Source: Actinomycetes bacterium (GTDB lineage Bacteria; Actinomycetota; Actinomycetes; Actinomycetales; Microbacteriaceae). Taken from it: a DNA stretch of 18,749 nt. The notes under the pieces are model-generated. The model searched no databases. It saw nothing but the letters and a program-made list of their open reading frames with translations, and was not told where the DNA came from. Position 1 is the stretch's first letter. Each line of letters begins with the position of its first letter. The position numbers were made by a program, and so were the translations under genes. Below, piece after piece: positions 10,190 through 17,929 of this stretch. Location of the stretch: assembly GCA_021793715.1 (NCBI GenBank), contig JAJYSF010000002.1, positions 1 through 18,749 of the forward strand. The letters are read 5' to 3'.

Positions 10190-10208
10190 ATCGATCGGCG
10201 TGATCGAT
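10190..10208 (-). terminator. Inverted repeat at the end of the GH65 operon
   Basis: ATCGATC and GATCGAT form a 7-bp perfect inverted repeat with a 5-base spacer, reaching into the GH65 stop codon; TGATCGATCA at 10201-10210 is itself a perfect palindrome. On the minus strand the repeat is followed by GATTCTTGTC, a poor U tract. It could be a weak terminator for the four-gene operon or an operator ahead of dnaX. Confidence 0.35.
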
Positions 10209-12661
10209 CACTCGGGCGCCTCGTAGTAGTCGATCGACGGTGGCACACTCGCGTGCGGATAGACGCCGTCCTCCGCGCGCCGGCGCAGCCGCGGGCGCCC
10301 CGGGCGGACCGGCCCCTGGTCGGCGAGCGGAACCACGATGCGTGCTCCCGGCGCCACGGTGAAGTTCTCTCCGCGCACCGCAAATGCCACGGGCTTCCCC
10401 TCCCCCGCACGGGCGCCGATCTCCAGCTCAGCGGGGCGCACCGTGACGTCGATGCGCGTCCCACGCCACGTCAGCGGGAACGACAGCTCGGGCCAGGCGG
10501 CAGGAAGTCGGGGGTCGAAGCTGAGTTCGCCGCCGTGATCCCGCATGCCGCCGAATCCGCTTACCAGGGCCGTCCACACGCCGCCGGCAGCCGCGATGTG
10601 CACGCCGTCTGCCGTGTTCCGATGCAGGTCCGCGAGATCAACGAAGAGCGAGTGCTCGAAGTATTCGAGCGCGAGCTCCTGGTAGCCGACCTCGGCGGCC
10701 ATCACCGCCTGCGCGACGCCCGACAGCGTGGAATCTCCTGTCGTGAGCGGGTCGTAGTACTCGAAGTCGGCGAGCTTCTCGGCCTCCGTGAAGGCATTCC
10801 CCTGCAGGAACTCCGCCAGCACGACGTCCGCCTGCTTGAGCACCTGGAACCGGTAGATCACGAGCGGGTGGAAGTGCAGCAGCAGCGGACGGTGTTCGTC
10901 CGACGTGTTCTCGAGATCCCACAGCTCGCGTTCCAAGAACAGCGCGTCCTGCGGGTGGATGCCGGCCTCGGCGCTGTACGGGATGTGGATCGCATCGCCG
11001 AGCCGCTCCCAGTCGCCGGCTTCCTCGGGACGCAACGCGAGGCGGTCCGCCATCGCCTGATACCGCTCGGGGGCGCGGTCGGCCATCTCGCGCACGACAC
11101 GAGCGGCCGCACGCACGTTGAACCGCGCCATCACGTTCGTGAAGAGGTTGTCGTTCACGACCGTCGTGTACTCGTCCGGACCGGTCACGCCGTGGATGTG
11201 GAACGAGTCCTCGCGCCAGAAGCCGAGCGTCGACCAGAGGCGCGCGGTCTCGACGAGCAGGTCGACGCCGTCGCTCGCCATGAACGCCTCGTCGCCGGTG
11301 GCGCGCACGTACTTCACGAGCGCATACGCGACGTCGGCGTTGATGTGGTACTGCGCTGTGCCGGCGGCGTAGTAGGCGGATGCCTCCTCGCCGTTGATCG
11401 TGCGCCACGGGATGAGCGCCCCGTCCTCGCTCAGCTGCGAGGCTCGACGCCGCGCAGCGGGAAGCGTCGATGCGCGCCACCGCAGCGCATTACGCGCCCA
11501 GATGGGCGAGGTGTAGTCGAGGAACGGCAGCACGTAGATATCCGTGTCCCAGAAATAGTGTCCGCTGTAACCGGATCCCGTCATGCCCTTCGCGGGGACT
11601 CCCCAGCCGTCGGCGCGTGCCGACGCCATCGCGACCTGCAGCAGGCCCCAGCGGATCGCCTGCTGGAGCTCGTCATGGCCGGGCACCCGCACGTCCGACC
11701 TGTCCCAGAACGCGTCGAGGAATCGGCGCTGTCGCTCGAGGTGCGCGTCGACTCCGGCGTCGGTCGCACGGTCGAGCGTGCGACGCGCACGGTCGATCAG
11801 CTCCGCAACGGGAACGCCCCGAGAGGTGTGATAGCTGACGTACTTCGTCACCGTCACGGGGACGCCCGCCTTCGCGTTCACGCGGAAGACGTTGCGAGAG
11901 ATGTCCGCTTCGATGAGCCCGCGCGACTCGTACTCGTTCTCGGTCTCGACCACGTGGTCGGCGACGACCGCGAGCGTCATGCCGCTGGACGCCGCGCGAT
12001 ACGACAGCGTCGATCGGGTGCCCACCTGCCAGTGCTCCTGGGGGTCGAGCACGCGCTCGGTGACGTGCTCGACTTTGCGGGGGTCCGCGCGATGCGCTGC
12101 GGCGGGGCGTCCCCCATAGACGTCCTCGCCGTCCTGGCGATTGATGATCTGGCAGTTGACGACGACCGGCGCGTCGGCGTTCAGCACCGTGACCGTCATC
12201 TGGAGGACCGCGAGGTGGCGGTCCTCGAACGAGATCATCCGGGTCGACTCGAGCAGCACTTCCTTGCCCGTCGGCGTCACCCATCGGACCCGTCGGCGCT
12301 GCGTCGCGTCGCGGAAGTCGAGGCACCGTTCGTACTCGGTGATCTCCGCCATGTCGATCGACATGGGCTCGTCATCGACGTACACGCGCATGATCTTCGC
12401 GTCGGGCACGTTCACGATCGTCTGCCCGACCTCGGCGAAGCCGTAGGCGTTCTCCGCATGCCGGATCGGCCACGTCTCGTGGAACCCGTTGATGAACGTG
12501 CCGTGCTCGTGCGCCTGGAGCCCCTCGGGGTGGTCAGCGCGCATGCCGAGGAAGCCATTGCCGATGGCGAACGTCGTCTCCGTGACGCCGAGGTCGGCCT
12601 CGTCGAAGCGCGTCTCGACGAGACGCCACGGGTCGGTCGGGTAGCGTTCGCGGTCGATCAT
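10208..12661 (-). CDS. Glycoside hydrolase family 65 protein (probable alpha-glucoside phosphorylase)
   Basis: GH65 enzymes are mostly inverting phosphorylases splitting maltose, trehalose, kojibiose or nigerose into beta-glucose-1-phosphate and glucose. The 817-residue protein has the N-terminal beta-sandwich (FAIGNGFLGMRADHPEG, 31-47), the (alpha/alpha)6 barrel with GYSGHYFWDTDIYVLPF (364-380), the general acid Glu497 in GVTGPDEYTTVVNDN, the KQADVV segment (609-614), and YYDPLTTGDSTLSG (635-648) where phosphorylases bind phosphate. That loop has TTGDSTLS rather than the usual histidine-containing THDSSLS, so phosphorolysis needs testing. There is no signal peptide, so it is cytoplasmic. ATG at 12661 overlaps the pgmB stop by 4 nt, implying coupling to the enzyme that would use beta-G1P. 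Resembles mycobacterial Rv3401. Substrate unknown. Confidence 0.9.
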   Translation of the reverse strand: MIDRERYPTDPWRLVETRFDEADLGVTETTFAIGNGFLGMRADHPEGLQAHEHGTFINGFHETWPIRHAENAYGFAEVGQTIVNVPDAKIMRVYVDDEPMSIDMAEITEYERCLDFRDATQRRRVRWVTPTGKEVLLESTRMISFEDRHLAVLQMTVTVLNADAPVVVNCQIINRQDGEDVYGGRPAAAHRADPRKVEHVTERVLDPQEHWQVGTRSTLSYRAASSGMTLAVVADHVVETENEYESRGLIEADISRNVFRVNAKAGVPVTVTKYVSYHTSRGVPVAELIDRARRTLDRATDAGVDAHLERQRRFLDAFWDRSDVRVPGHDELQQAIRWGLLQVAMASARADGWGVPAKGMTGSGYSGHYFWDTDIYVLPFLDYTSPIWARNALRWRASTLPAARRRASQLSEDGALIPWRTINGEEASAYYAAGTAQYHINADVAYALVKYVRATGDEAFMASDGVDLLVETARLWSTLGFWREDSFHIHGVTGPDEYTTVVNDNLFTNVMARFNVRAAARVVREMADRAPERYQAMADRLALRPEEAGDWERLGDAIHIPYSAEAGIHPQDALFLERELWDLENTSDEHRPLLLHFHPLVIYRFQVLKQADVVLAEFLQGNAFTEAEKLADFEYYDPLTTGDSTLSGVAQAVMAAEVGYQELALEYFEHSLFVDLADLHRNTADGVHIAAAGGVWTALVSGFGGMRDHGGELSFDPRLPAAWPELSFPLTWRGTRIDVTVRPAELEIGARAGEGKPVAFAVRGENFTVAPGARIVVPLADQGPVRPGRPRLRRRAEDGVYPHASVPPSIDYYEAPE

Positions 12662-13395
12662 CGGGTCTCCAGCAGGTCGGCGAGGTCGGTCACGATGTGG
12701 TGGGCGCCGGCGGCGCGCAGGCTGTCGGCCCCGACGCCGCGGTCGACGCCGATGACGAGGCCGAAGCCGCCCGCGACGCCGGACTCGACGCCGGCGAGCG
12801 CGTCTTCGACGACGACGGCTCGAGCAGGATCCACGCCGAGCGCGCGGGCGCCTTCGATGAAGACGTCGGGGGCAGGCTTCGAGGGGAGGTTCCGTTCCTC
12901 CGCGACGACGCCGTCCACGACGACGTCGAACCGTTCGCGCAGGCCCGCGGCGCGCAGGACGATGTCGGCGTTCTTCGAACTCGAGACGACTGCCACCGGC
13001 GTCCCGGCGCGCTCGAGCTCGTCGAGCAGGGCGACGGATCCCACGTACGGCGCAATGCCGTCACGTCCGAGGACGCGGGTGAACGCCGTGTTCTTGCGGT
13101 TGCCGACGCCGCAGACTGTCGGTGTCTCAGGCGGATCCGTCGGGTCGCCCCACGGCACCTCGACGTCGCGACTGCGCAGCAGCGCGGCGACGCCGTCGTA
13201 GCGCTTCTTGCCGTCGACGTAGGCGAAGTAGTCCTCGTCCGTGTACGGCGGCGTGATGTCCCAGGCGGCGAACAGCTCGTCGAACATCGTCTGCCACGCG
13301 TGCATGTGCACCTCGGCAGTCGGGGTGAGCACGCCGTCGAGATCGAAGAGGACGGCCTCATAGTCCTGCAGGCGGGGGGTGGCGCGGTCGGTCAC
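12658..13395 (-). CDS. pgmB: Beta-phosphoglucomutase-like HAD phosphatase/mutase
   Basis: The HAD-superfamily motifs are complete: motif I FDLDGVLTPT (Asp18 nucleophile, Asp20 acid/base), motif II serines VVSSSKN (136-142), motif III Lys173 in SKPAPDVF, and motif IV VVEDALAGVESG with Glu197/Asp198. A cap domain lies between about 30 and 115. The 245-residue length suits the beta-phosphoglucomutase group, which converts beta-glucose-1-phosphate to glucose-6-phosphate through a bisphosphate intermediate; a phosphatase role cannot be excluded from motifs alone. The GTG at 13395 overlaps the ackA stop (GTGA), and its own TGA overlaps the GH65 ATG. The genetic fusion of reading to GH65 strongly favours the mutase role. 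It resembles mycobacterial Rv3400, next to the GH65 gene Rv3401. Confidence 0.88.
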   Translation of the reverse strand: MTDRATPRLQDYEAVLFDLDGVLTPTAEVHMHAWQTMFDELFAAWDITPPYTDEDYFAYVDGKKRYDGVAALLRSRDVEVPWGDPTDPPETPTVCGVGNRKNTAFTRVLGRDGIAPYVGSVALLDELERAGTPVAVVSSSKNADIVLRAAGLRERFDVVVDGVVAEERNLPSKPAPDVFIEGARALGVDPARAVVVEDALAGVESGVAGGFGLVIGVDRGVGADSLRAAGAHHIVTDLADLLETR

Positions 13396-14636
13396 TCGGC
13401 TCTCCGGAGGGTTGCGGCGTGGAGGGTCTGACGGGCGATTTCGACCTCTTCGTCAGTTGGTACGACGAGCACGACGATATCGGAGTCGTCTGAGGAGATC
13501 TGTGCGATCTCACCACGCGGCACCGATCGATTCCGGTCATGATCGATCCGCACGCCGAGAAAGCCGAGCCGATCGAGCGCACGTTCGCGGATCAGGGCGG
13601 CGTTCTCGCCGACGCCCGCGGTGAAACTGATCACGTCGGCACCGCCGAGCTGTGCGAGATAGGCGCCGGCATAGGCGCGGATCCGGTGGACGTACACGTC
13701 GATTGCGAGCTGCGCCGCCTGGTCGTCTGCCTCCGCCCGAGCGACGAGATCGCGCATGTCGTTCGCGCCAGCGAGCCCCACGAGGCCGCTGCGGCGGTTC
13801 AGGAGGTCGTCGAGGTCGTCCGCGTCATACGCGGCCGTGCGCTGCAGGTGCAGCAGGATCGCCGGATCGACGTCTCCCGTGCGTGTGCCCATCACGAGAC
13901 CCTCGAGCGGGGTGAACCCCATCGACGTCTCCACGGAGCGCCCGCCATCGATCGCGGTCGCCGACGCCCCATTTCCGAGATGGAACACGATCTGACGCAC
14001 CGTCTCGAGCGGCCGACCGAGGTACGCCGCGGCCTGCTCGCTGACGTACTTGTGGCTCGTGCCGTGGAACCCGTACCGACGGATCCGGTGTCGGCTGGCC
14101 GTCTCGCGATCGAGCGCGTAGGTATATGCCTCCGGCGGCATGGTCTGGTGGAATGCGGTGTCGAAGACCGCGACGTGGTCGACGTCCGCGAACGCCGCGC
14201 GGGCGGCCCGGATCCCCTCGAGCGCCCCGGGGTTGTGCAACGGTGCGAGCAGGGAGAGGTCGTCGATCGACTCTTCGACGGCGTCATCGACGATGGTGGC
14301 GCGGAAGAAGCGCGCTCCGCCGTGCACGACCCGGTGTCCCACCGCGTCGGGGCGGTGTTCGTCGAACGACGGGCCGTGCGCCGCGAAGGCCTCGAGCATC
14401 ACGGCGAAACCGGTCGTGTGGTCGGGAATCGCCCGGGTCAGTTCGTGCGTGACGTCGACCACCGTCGGCGCCGGCTCCCCCGCCTCCGTGCGCGCGACGA
14501 CCGTGTGCGTCGCGACGCCCGCCGTCTCGCCGATCCGTTCGACGAGACCGTGGGCGAGCACCTGCTCGGCGTCCAGGTCGATCAGGCGATACTTGAACGA
14601 CGACGACCCGCTGTTGACGACGAGGACGACGCTCAT
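13392..14636 (-). CDS. ackA: Acetate kinase
   Basis: AckA transfers phosphate between acetyl phosphate and ADP, making acetate and ATP in overflow metabolism or activating acetate in reverse. The 414-residue protein has all ASKHA-fold signatures: VLVVNSGSSSFKY (4-16), HRVVHGGARF (101-110, with Arg102), FDTAFHQTMP (158-167, catalytic Asp159), YGFHGTSHKYVS (188-199, His191), HLGNGASATAI (219-229), MGTRTGDVDP (249-258, Arg252) and GVGENAALIR (341-350). ATG at 14636 overlaps the pta stop by 4 nt (ATGA), and its TGA overlaps the GTG of pgmB. It is the second gene of a tightly coupled four-gene operon. Confidence 0.97.
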   Translation of the reverse strand: MSVVLVVNSGSSSFKYRLIDLDAEQVLAHGLVERIGETAGVATHTVVARTEAGEPAPTVVDVTHELTRAIPDHTTGFAVMLEAFAAHGPSFDEHRPDAVGHRVVHGGARFFRATIVDDAVEESIDDLSLLAPLHNPGALEGIRAARAAFADVDHVAVFDTAFHQTMPPEAYTYALDRETASRHRIRRYGFHGTSHKYVSEQAAAYLGRPLETVRQIVFHLGNGASATAIDGGRSVETSMGFTPLEGLVMGTRTGDVDPAILLHLQRTAAYDADDLDDLLNRRSGLVGLAGANDMRDLVARAEADDQAAQLAIDVYVHRIRAYAGAYLAQLGGADVISFTAGVGENAALIRERALDRLGFLGVRIDHDRNRSVPRGEIAQISSDDSDIVVLVVPTDEEVEIARQTLHAATLRRAE

Positions 14637-16747
14637 CCGGCCTGCCCGGTCTGCGCCTGGATGGCGGTGATCGCCACCGTGTTGACGATGTCCTCGACGA
14701 GCGCGCCGCGCGAGAGGTCGTTGATCGGCTTCGCGAGCCCCTGCAGCACGGGCCCGATGGCGACCGCGCCGGCCGACCGTTGCACCGCCTTGTACGTGTT
14801 GTTCCCGGTGTTGAGGTCGGGGAAGACGAACACCGTCGCACGCCCGGCGACGTCTGAGTCGGGCAGCTTGGTACGAGCCACGGCCGCGTCCGCCGCGGCG
14901 TCGTACTGAATCGGCCCCTCGATCGGCAGCTCGGGAGCGCGTGCGCGCGCGAGCGCCGTCGCCTCGCGCACCTTCTCGACGTCCGCCCCGGATCCCGATG
15001 CCCCCGTCGAGTAGGACAGCATCGCCACACGCGGATCGATCCCGAACAGCGCGGCGGTCTCGGACGACGAGATCGCGATGTCCGCGAGCTGAGTGCTCGT
15101 CGGATCCGGGATCACGGCGCAGTCGCCGTAGACGAGCACGCGATCGGCGAGCGCCATGAGGAAAACGCTCGAGACCACGGAGACGTCGGGCGCGGTCTTG
15201 ATGATCTCGAAGGACGGCCGGATCGTGTGCGCCGTCGTGTGTGCGGCGCCTGAGACCATTCCGTCGGCGTCACCCAGGTGCACCATCATCGTCCCGAAGT
15301 ACGACACGTCGCTGACGAGGTCCGCTGCCTTGTCGTAGGTCATGCCCTTGTGCGCGCGCAGTCGCTGATATTCGGTGGCGAAGCGCTCGACATATGCGGG
15401 GTCGAACGGACTGAGCACGTCGGCGGCGCGAATATCCAGTCCCAGCTCGACGGCGCGAGAGCGGACGCGCTCCGGATCTCCGAGGATGGTCAGGTGCGCG
15501 ACCGAGCGCTCGAGGAGGATCGCGGCGGCCTTCAGGATGCGGTCGTCGTCGCCCTCCGGAAGCACGATGCGCTGGTGCGCAGATCGGGCGCGCTCGAGAA
15601 GCTGATACTCGAACATCAGCGGCGTCACGACGGTCGCGCGGGCGATGCCGAGCACACGTGTCAGTTCGTCGATGTCGACGTTCTGGTCGAACAGGCCGAG
15701 CGCCCGGCTGTAGCGCTGCGGGCTCGAGGCGGCGAGCCGACCGCGCGCGGTCATCACGCGCATGGCGGTCGGATACGTGTCACCGGGCGTGGTGATGATC
15801 GGCAAGCGCGGGCCGAGGCCGTCGATCAGCCGCTGCAGGATGTCAGGAATCGCGGCGTCGCCGTTGAGCACGATGCCTGCGAGCGACGGGAAGGTTCCCG
15901 ACCGGTGGGCCGTCAGCGTCGCGAGCAGGGCATCGCTGCGATCGGCCGGCACGATCACGACATCACCCTCGTCGAGGCGGGCGAGCACGTTCACCATCGA
16001 CATCGCCGCGACCGTGACCCCGAGCGCCTCACGCGCGAGCAGCTGCTCATCTCCGGCGATCAGCGTGCCGTCGACGGCGCGCAGGACGTCACCCATCGTC
16101 GGCGCGACGAGAAGCGGATCCTCCGGCAGCGCCCACACCGGACCGTCCTCGACGCGCGCCGCGACCGCCGACACGATCTCGGCGGCGAGCGCCGCGTCCG
16201 CCCTGTTGACGATCGTCGCGGCGAGTTCGGCATTCTGTCGGCGCAGCTCGAGTACGGAGAGCGCAGCGAGCTGCCCCATCTGCTCCGGCGAGCGCGGCGG
16301 CGCGGATCCGAGGGACTCCGCCGAGCCGTGCGGCTGGCGGCCGCCGAGAACGAGCAGCACGGGCGCGCCGAGGTTCGCCGCGATGCGCGCGTTGTAGGCG
16401 AGCTCGGCTGGGCTCCCCACATCGGTGTAGTCGCTGCCGAGCACGACGACCGCGTCGCACTGCGCCTCGACCCGCTTGTAGCGCGCGACGATCGTTGAGA
16501 GGGCCCCCTCGGGATCCGCGCGGACGTCGTCGTAGGTGACCCCCACGCCGTCGTCGTACGCGAGGTCGACGTCGGTGTGGTCGAGGAGCATCTCGAGCAC
16601 GTAGTCACGTTCGGACGTCGAACGCGCGATCGGGCGGAACACGCCGACGCGCGGCGCCACACGGCTCAGCGAATCGAGCACGCCGAGGGCGACGGTCGAC
16701 TTGCCCGACTGCCCCTCCGCGGAAGTGATGTAGATGCTCCGTGCCAC
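14633..16747 (-). CDS. pta: Phosphate acetyltransferase (long, DRTGG-domain type)
   Basis: Pta interconverts acetyl-CoA plus phosphate with acetyl phosphate plus CoA, the partner of AckA. The 704-residue protein is the three-domain form: an N-terminal P-loop domain (ARSIYITSAEGQSGKST, residues 2-18), a central DRTGG domain (around GTFPSLAGIVLNGD and PIITTPGDTYPTA), and the C-terminal catalytic PTA domain from about residue 376 (RIVLPEGDDDRILKAA, VSDVSYFGTMMVHLGDADGM split over its core, NTGNNTYKAVQRSAGAVAIG, and GLAKPINDLSRG). The GTG at 16747 was chosen because it begins the conserved ARSIYIT strand; a reading extended upstream to 16891 would run through the SRP RNA gene and has no family counterpart. 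TAGGTT lies 7 nt upstream. Its TGA overlaps ackA. Confidence 0.95.
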   Translation of the reverse strand: MARSIYITSAEGQSGKSTVALGVLDSLSRVAPRVGVFRPIARSTSERDYVLEMLLDHTDVDLAYDDGVGVTYDDVRADPEGALSTIVARYKRVEAQCDAVVVLGSDYTDVGSPAELAYNARIAANLGAPVLLVLGGRQPHGSAESLGSAPPRSPEQMGQLAALSVLELRRQNAELAATIVNRADAALAAEIVSAVAARVEDGPVWALPEDPLLVAPTMGDVLRAVDGTLIAGDEQLLAREALGVTVAAMSMVNVLARLDEGDVVIVPADRSDALLATLTAHRSGTFPSLAGIVLNGDAAIPDILQRLIDGLGPRLPIITTPGDTYPTAMRVMTARGRLAASSPQRYSRALGLFDQNVDIDELTRVLGIARATVVTPLMFEYQLLERARSAHQRIVLPEGDDDRILKAAAILLERSVAHLTILGDPERVRSRAVELGLDIRAADVLSPFDPAYVERFATEYQRLRAHKGMTYDKAADLVSDVSYFGTMMVHLGDADGMVSGAAHTTAHTIRPSFEIIKTAPDVSVVSSVFLMALADRVLVYGDCAVIPDPTSTQLADIAISSSETAALFGIDPRVAMLSYSTGASGSGADVEKVREATALARARAPELPIEGPIQYDAAADAAVARTKLPDSDVAGRATVFVFPDLNTGNNTYKAVQRSAGAVAIGPVLQGLAKPINDLSRGALVEDIVNTVAITAIQAQTGQAG

Positions 16748-16754
16748 GCGATTC

Positions 16755-16760
16755 AACCTA
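16755..16760 (-). promoter_or_regulatory. Probable -10 element (TAGGTT) for the pta operon
   Basis: TAGGTT stands 7 nt upstream of the pta GTG, with no Shine-Dalgarno in between, consistent with a leaderless mRNA starting at or beside the GTG. The gene follows the SRP RNA U-run by about 60 nt, so an independent promoter is expected. No good -35 hexamer is visible. Confidence 0.45.
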
Positions 16761-16790
16761 CCCGCGTCGCGTGGGCGGCTGGTAGCCCTG

Positions 16791-16802
16791 GGCGGATCCG
16801 CC
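16791..16802. promoter_or_regulatory. Perfect 12-bp palindrome between ffs and pta
   Basis: GGCGGATCCGCC is a perfect palindrome 44 nt upstream of the pta start and about 7 nt past the SRP RNA U-run. It may be an operator of the pta operon, or a chance product of the general GGATCC excess in this DNA. Confidence 0.3.
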
Positions 16803-16808
16803 GAGACG

Positions 16809-16900
16809 AAAAAGACTCTCCGCGTACCCGGCAGAGCCCGGTTACCCTTGCTACGTTTCCGTCCTGGGGGAGTTGGCCTGGATGCCGTCACGCGGAGAGC
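16809..16900 (-). ncRNA. ffs: Signal recognition particle RNA (small bacterial 4.5S type)
   Basis: On the minus strand, CTCTCCGCGT (16899-16890) pairs perfectly with ACGCGGAGAG (16825-16816), giving a 10-bp terminal stem, and TCTTTTT (16815-16809) follows as a Rho-independent-like U tail. Between them is the universally conserved SRP domain IV: CAGG, a 3-bp stem ACG, tetraloop GAAA, the closing CGU, then AGCA, which is exactly the symmetric loop (CAGG opposite AGCA) and GNRA tetraloop that bind the Ffh M domain. The tetraloop is GAAA rather than the common GGAA. The RNA of about 92 nt fits small bacterial SRP RNAs without an Alu domain. SRP targets membrane and secreted proteins co-translationally. 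An extended -10 (TGATAAGCT) ends 7 nt upstream. No protein gene occupies this stretch. Confidence 0.9.
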
Positions 16901-16907
16901 TGATCCC

Positions 16908-16916
16908 AGCTTATCA
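16908..16916 (-). promoter_or_regulatory. Extended -10 promoter element for the SRP RNA
   Basis: TGATAAGCT on the minus strand combines a TGn extension with a TAnnnT hexamer, and its last base is 7 nt before the inferred RNA 5' end at 16900. This agrees with the stem-defined start of the RNA. No good -35 hexamer is seen, which an extended -10 may compensate for. Confidence 0.55.
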
Positions 16917-16940
16917 GCCTGAGCGGACCGGTCGCCTCGC

Positions 16941-16946
16941 TAGGCT
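16941..16946 (+). promoter_or_regulatory. Probable -10 element (TAGGCT) for leaderless moxR
   Basis: TAGGCT precedes two consecutive ATG codons by 5 nt (16952) and 8 nt (16955). No Shine-Dalgarno exists, so transcription probably starts at or within a few bases of the start codon. It lies about 30 nt from the divergent SRP RNA -10, so the two promoters share one short region. Confidence 0.5.
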
Positions 16947-16951
16947 GACGC

Positions 16952-17929
16952 ATGATGGCGGAGACGACGATGACCCCAGACGCATTCCAGTCGACCACCG
17001 ATCGGATCGAGAACACGATCCGCGGCGTGATCGACGGGAAGGACGAGGCCGTGCGCGCCTCGCTCATCGTGCTCCTCGCCGAGGGCCATCTCCTCGTCGA
17101 GGACGTGCCGGGCGTGGGGAAGACGATGCTCGCCCGCGCGCTGGCCGCGTCGATCGACGCCGACGTCCGCCGGATCCAGTTCACACCCGATCTGCTGCCG
17201 GGCGACGTCACGGGCGTGTCGGTCTACAACCCGGCGACGCGCGAGTTCGCGTTCTCCCGCGGCGCAGTGTTCGCGAACGTCGTGATCGCGGACGAGATCA
17301 ACCGCTCCTCCCCCAAGACCCAGTCAGCGCTGCTCGAGGCGATGGAAGAACGCCAGGTGTCGGTTGACGGCACGACGCATCTGCTGCCGTCCCCCTTCCT
17401 CGTCGTGGCGACGCAGAACCCGCTCGAGATGGACGGCACGTACGCGCTGCCCGAGGCACAGCTCGATCGCTTCATGATGCGGATCTCGATGGGGTACCCG
17501 GACATGGACTCCGAGGCCCTCATGCTCCGCCAGCGCGACACGCACAATCCTCTGACGGATGTCCGCCCCGTCGTGACGCTCGACGAGGTCGCGGGCCTCG
17601 TGGCGTACGCACACCGCGTCCACGTCTCGCCCCTCGTCGAACGCTACGCGGTGACTCTTGCCCACGCGACCCGGTCGCATCCCGACCTGCGGCTGGGTGC
17701 GAGCCCTCGGGCGACGCTGCAACTCGTCCGCGCCGCCAAAGCGACGGCGGCACTCGCCGGCCGGGACTTCGTGATCCCGGATGACGTGTCCTCGCTCGCG
17801 AACGCCGTCTTCGGACACCGGCTGATCCCGGCGCGGCACGCGGCGACGGGCCGTACGTCGACCGACGCCGCCGCACGCATCGTCGAGCAGATCATCGGCC
17901 AGGTGCACGTTCCCGTGGCGGATCGGTGA
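16952..17929 (+). CDS. MoxR-family AAA+ ATPase
   Basis: MoxR ATPases are chaperone-like AAA+ proteins, usually encoded next to DUF58 and von Willebrand A proteins, with roles in maturing enzyme complexes or in envelope stress; the client here is unknown. The 325-residue protein has Walker A in VEDVPGVGKTMLARA (49-63), the MoxR signature FTPDLLPGDVTGVSVYN (77-93), Walker B VIADEINRSSPKTQSALLEAMEE (Asp114/Glu115; core IADEINRSSPKTQ), sensor 1 ATQNP (153-157), LPEAQLDRFMM with the arginine finger, and sensor 2 around LGASPRATLQLVRAAKA. Start is ATG at 16952 or 16955; both follow TAGGCT closely. The stop overlaps the start of the DUF58 gene (GTGA), so the two are translationally coupled. Confidence 0.95.
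   Translation: MMAETTMTPDAFQSTTDRIENTIRGVIDGKDEAVRASLIVLLAEGHLLVEDVPGVGKTMLARALAASIDADVRRIQFTPDLLPGDVTGVSVYNPATREFAFSRGAVFANVVIADEINRSSPKTQSALLEAMEERQVSVDGTTHLLPSPFLVVATQNPLEMDGTYALPEAQLDRFMMRISMGYPDMDSEALMLRQRDTHNPLTDVRPVVTLDEVAGLVAYAHRVHVSPLVERYAVTLAHATRSHPDLRLGASPRATLQLVRAAKATAALAGRDFVIPDDVSSLANAVFGHRLIPARHAATGRTSTDAAARIVEQIIGQVHVPVADR

Noticed and set aside
10253..13201. Plus-strand open frame of 982 codons opposite GH65 and pgmB
   Set aside because: It is antisense to two well-recognised proteins. Its translation is Arg/Val/His/Asp-rich with no domain, typical of the complementary frame of a GC-rich gene.
13539..14909. Plus-strand open frame of 456 codons opposite ackA/pta
   Set aside because: Shadow of ackA, which carries every acetate kinase signature on the minus strand. 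The same applies to frames at 2884-4008, 4512-5678, 5933-7045 and 15278-16498.
16748..16891. Upstream extension of pta by 48 codons
   Set aside because: The extra residues are basic and unlike the family N-terminus, and the DNA folds as SRP RNA with a U-run end; the GTG at 16747 starts the conserved domain.
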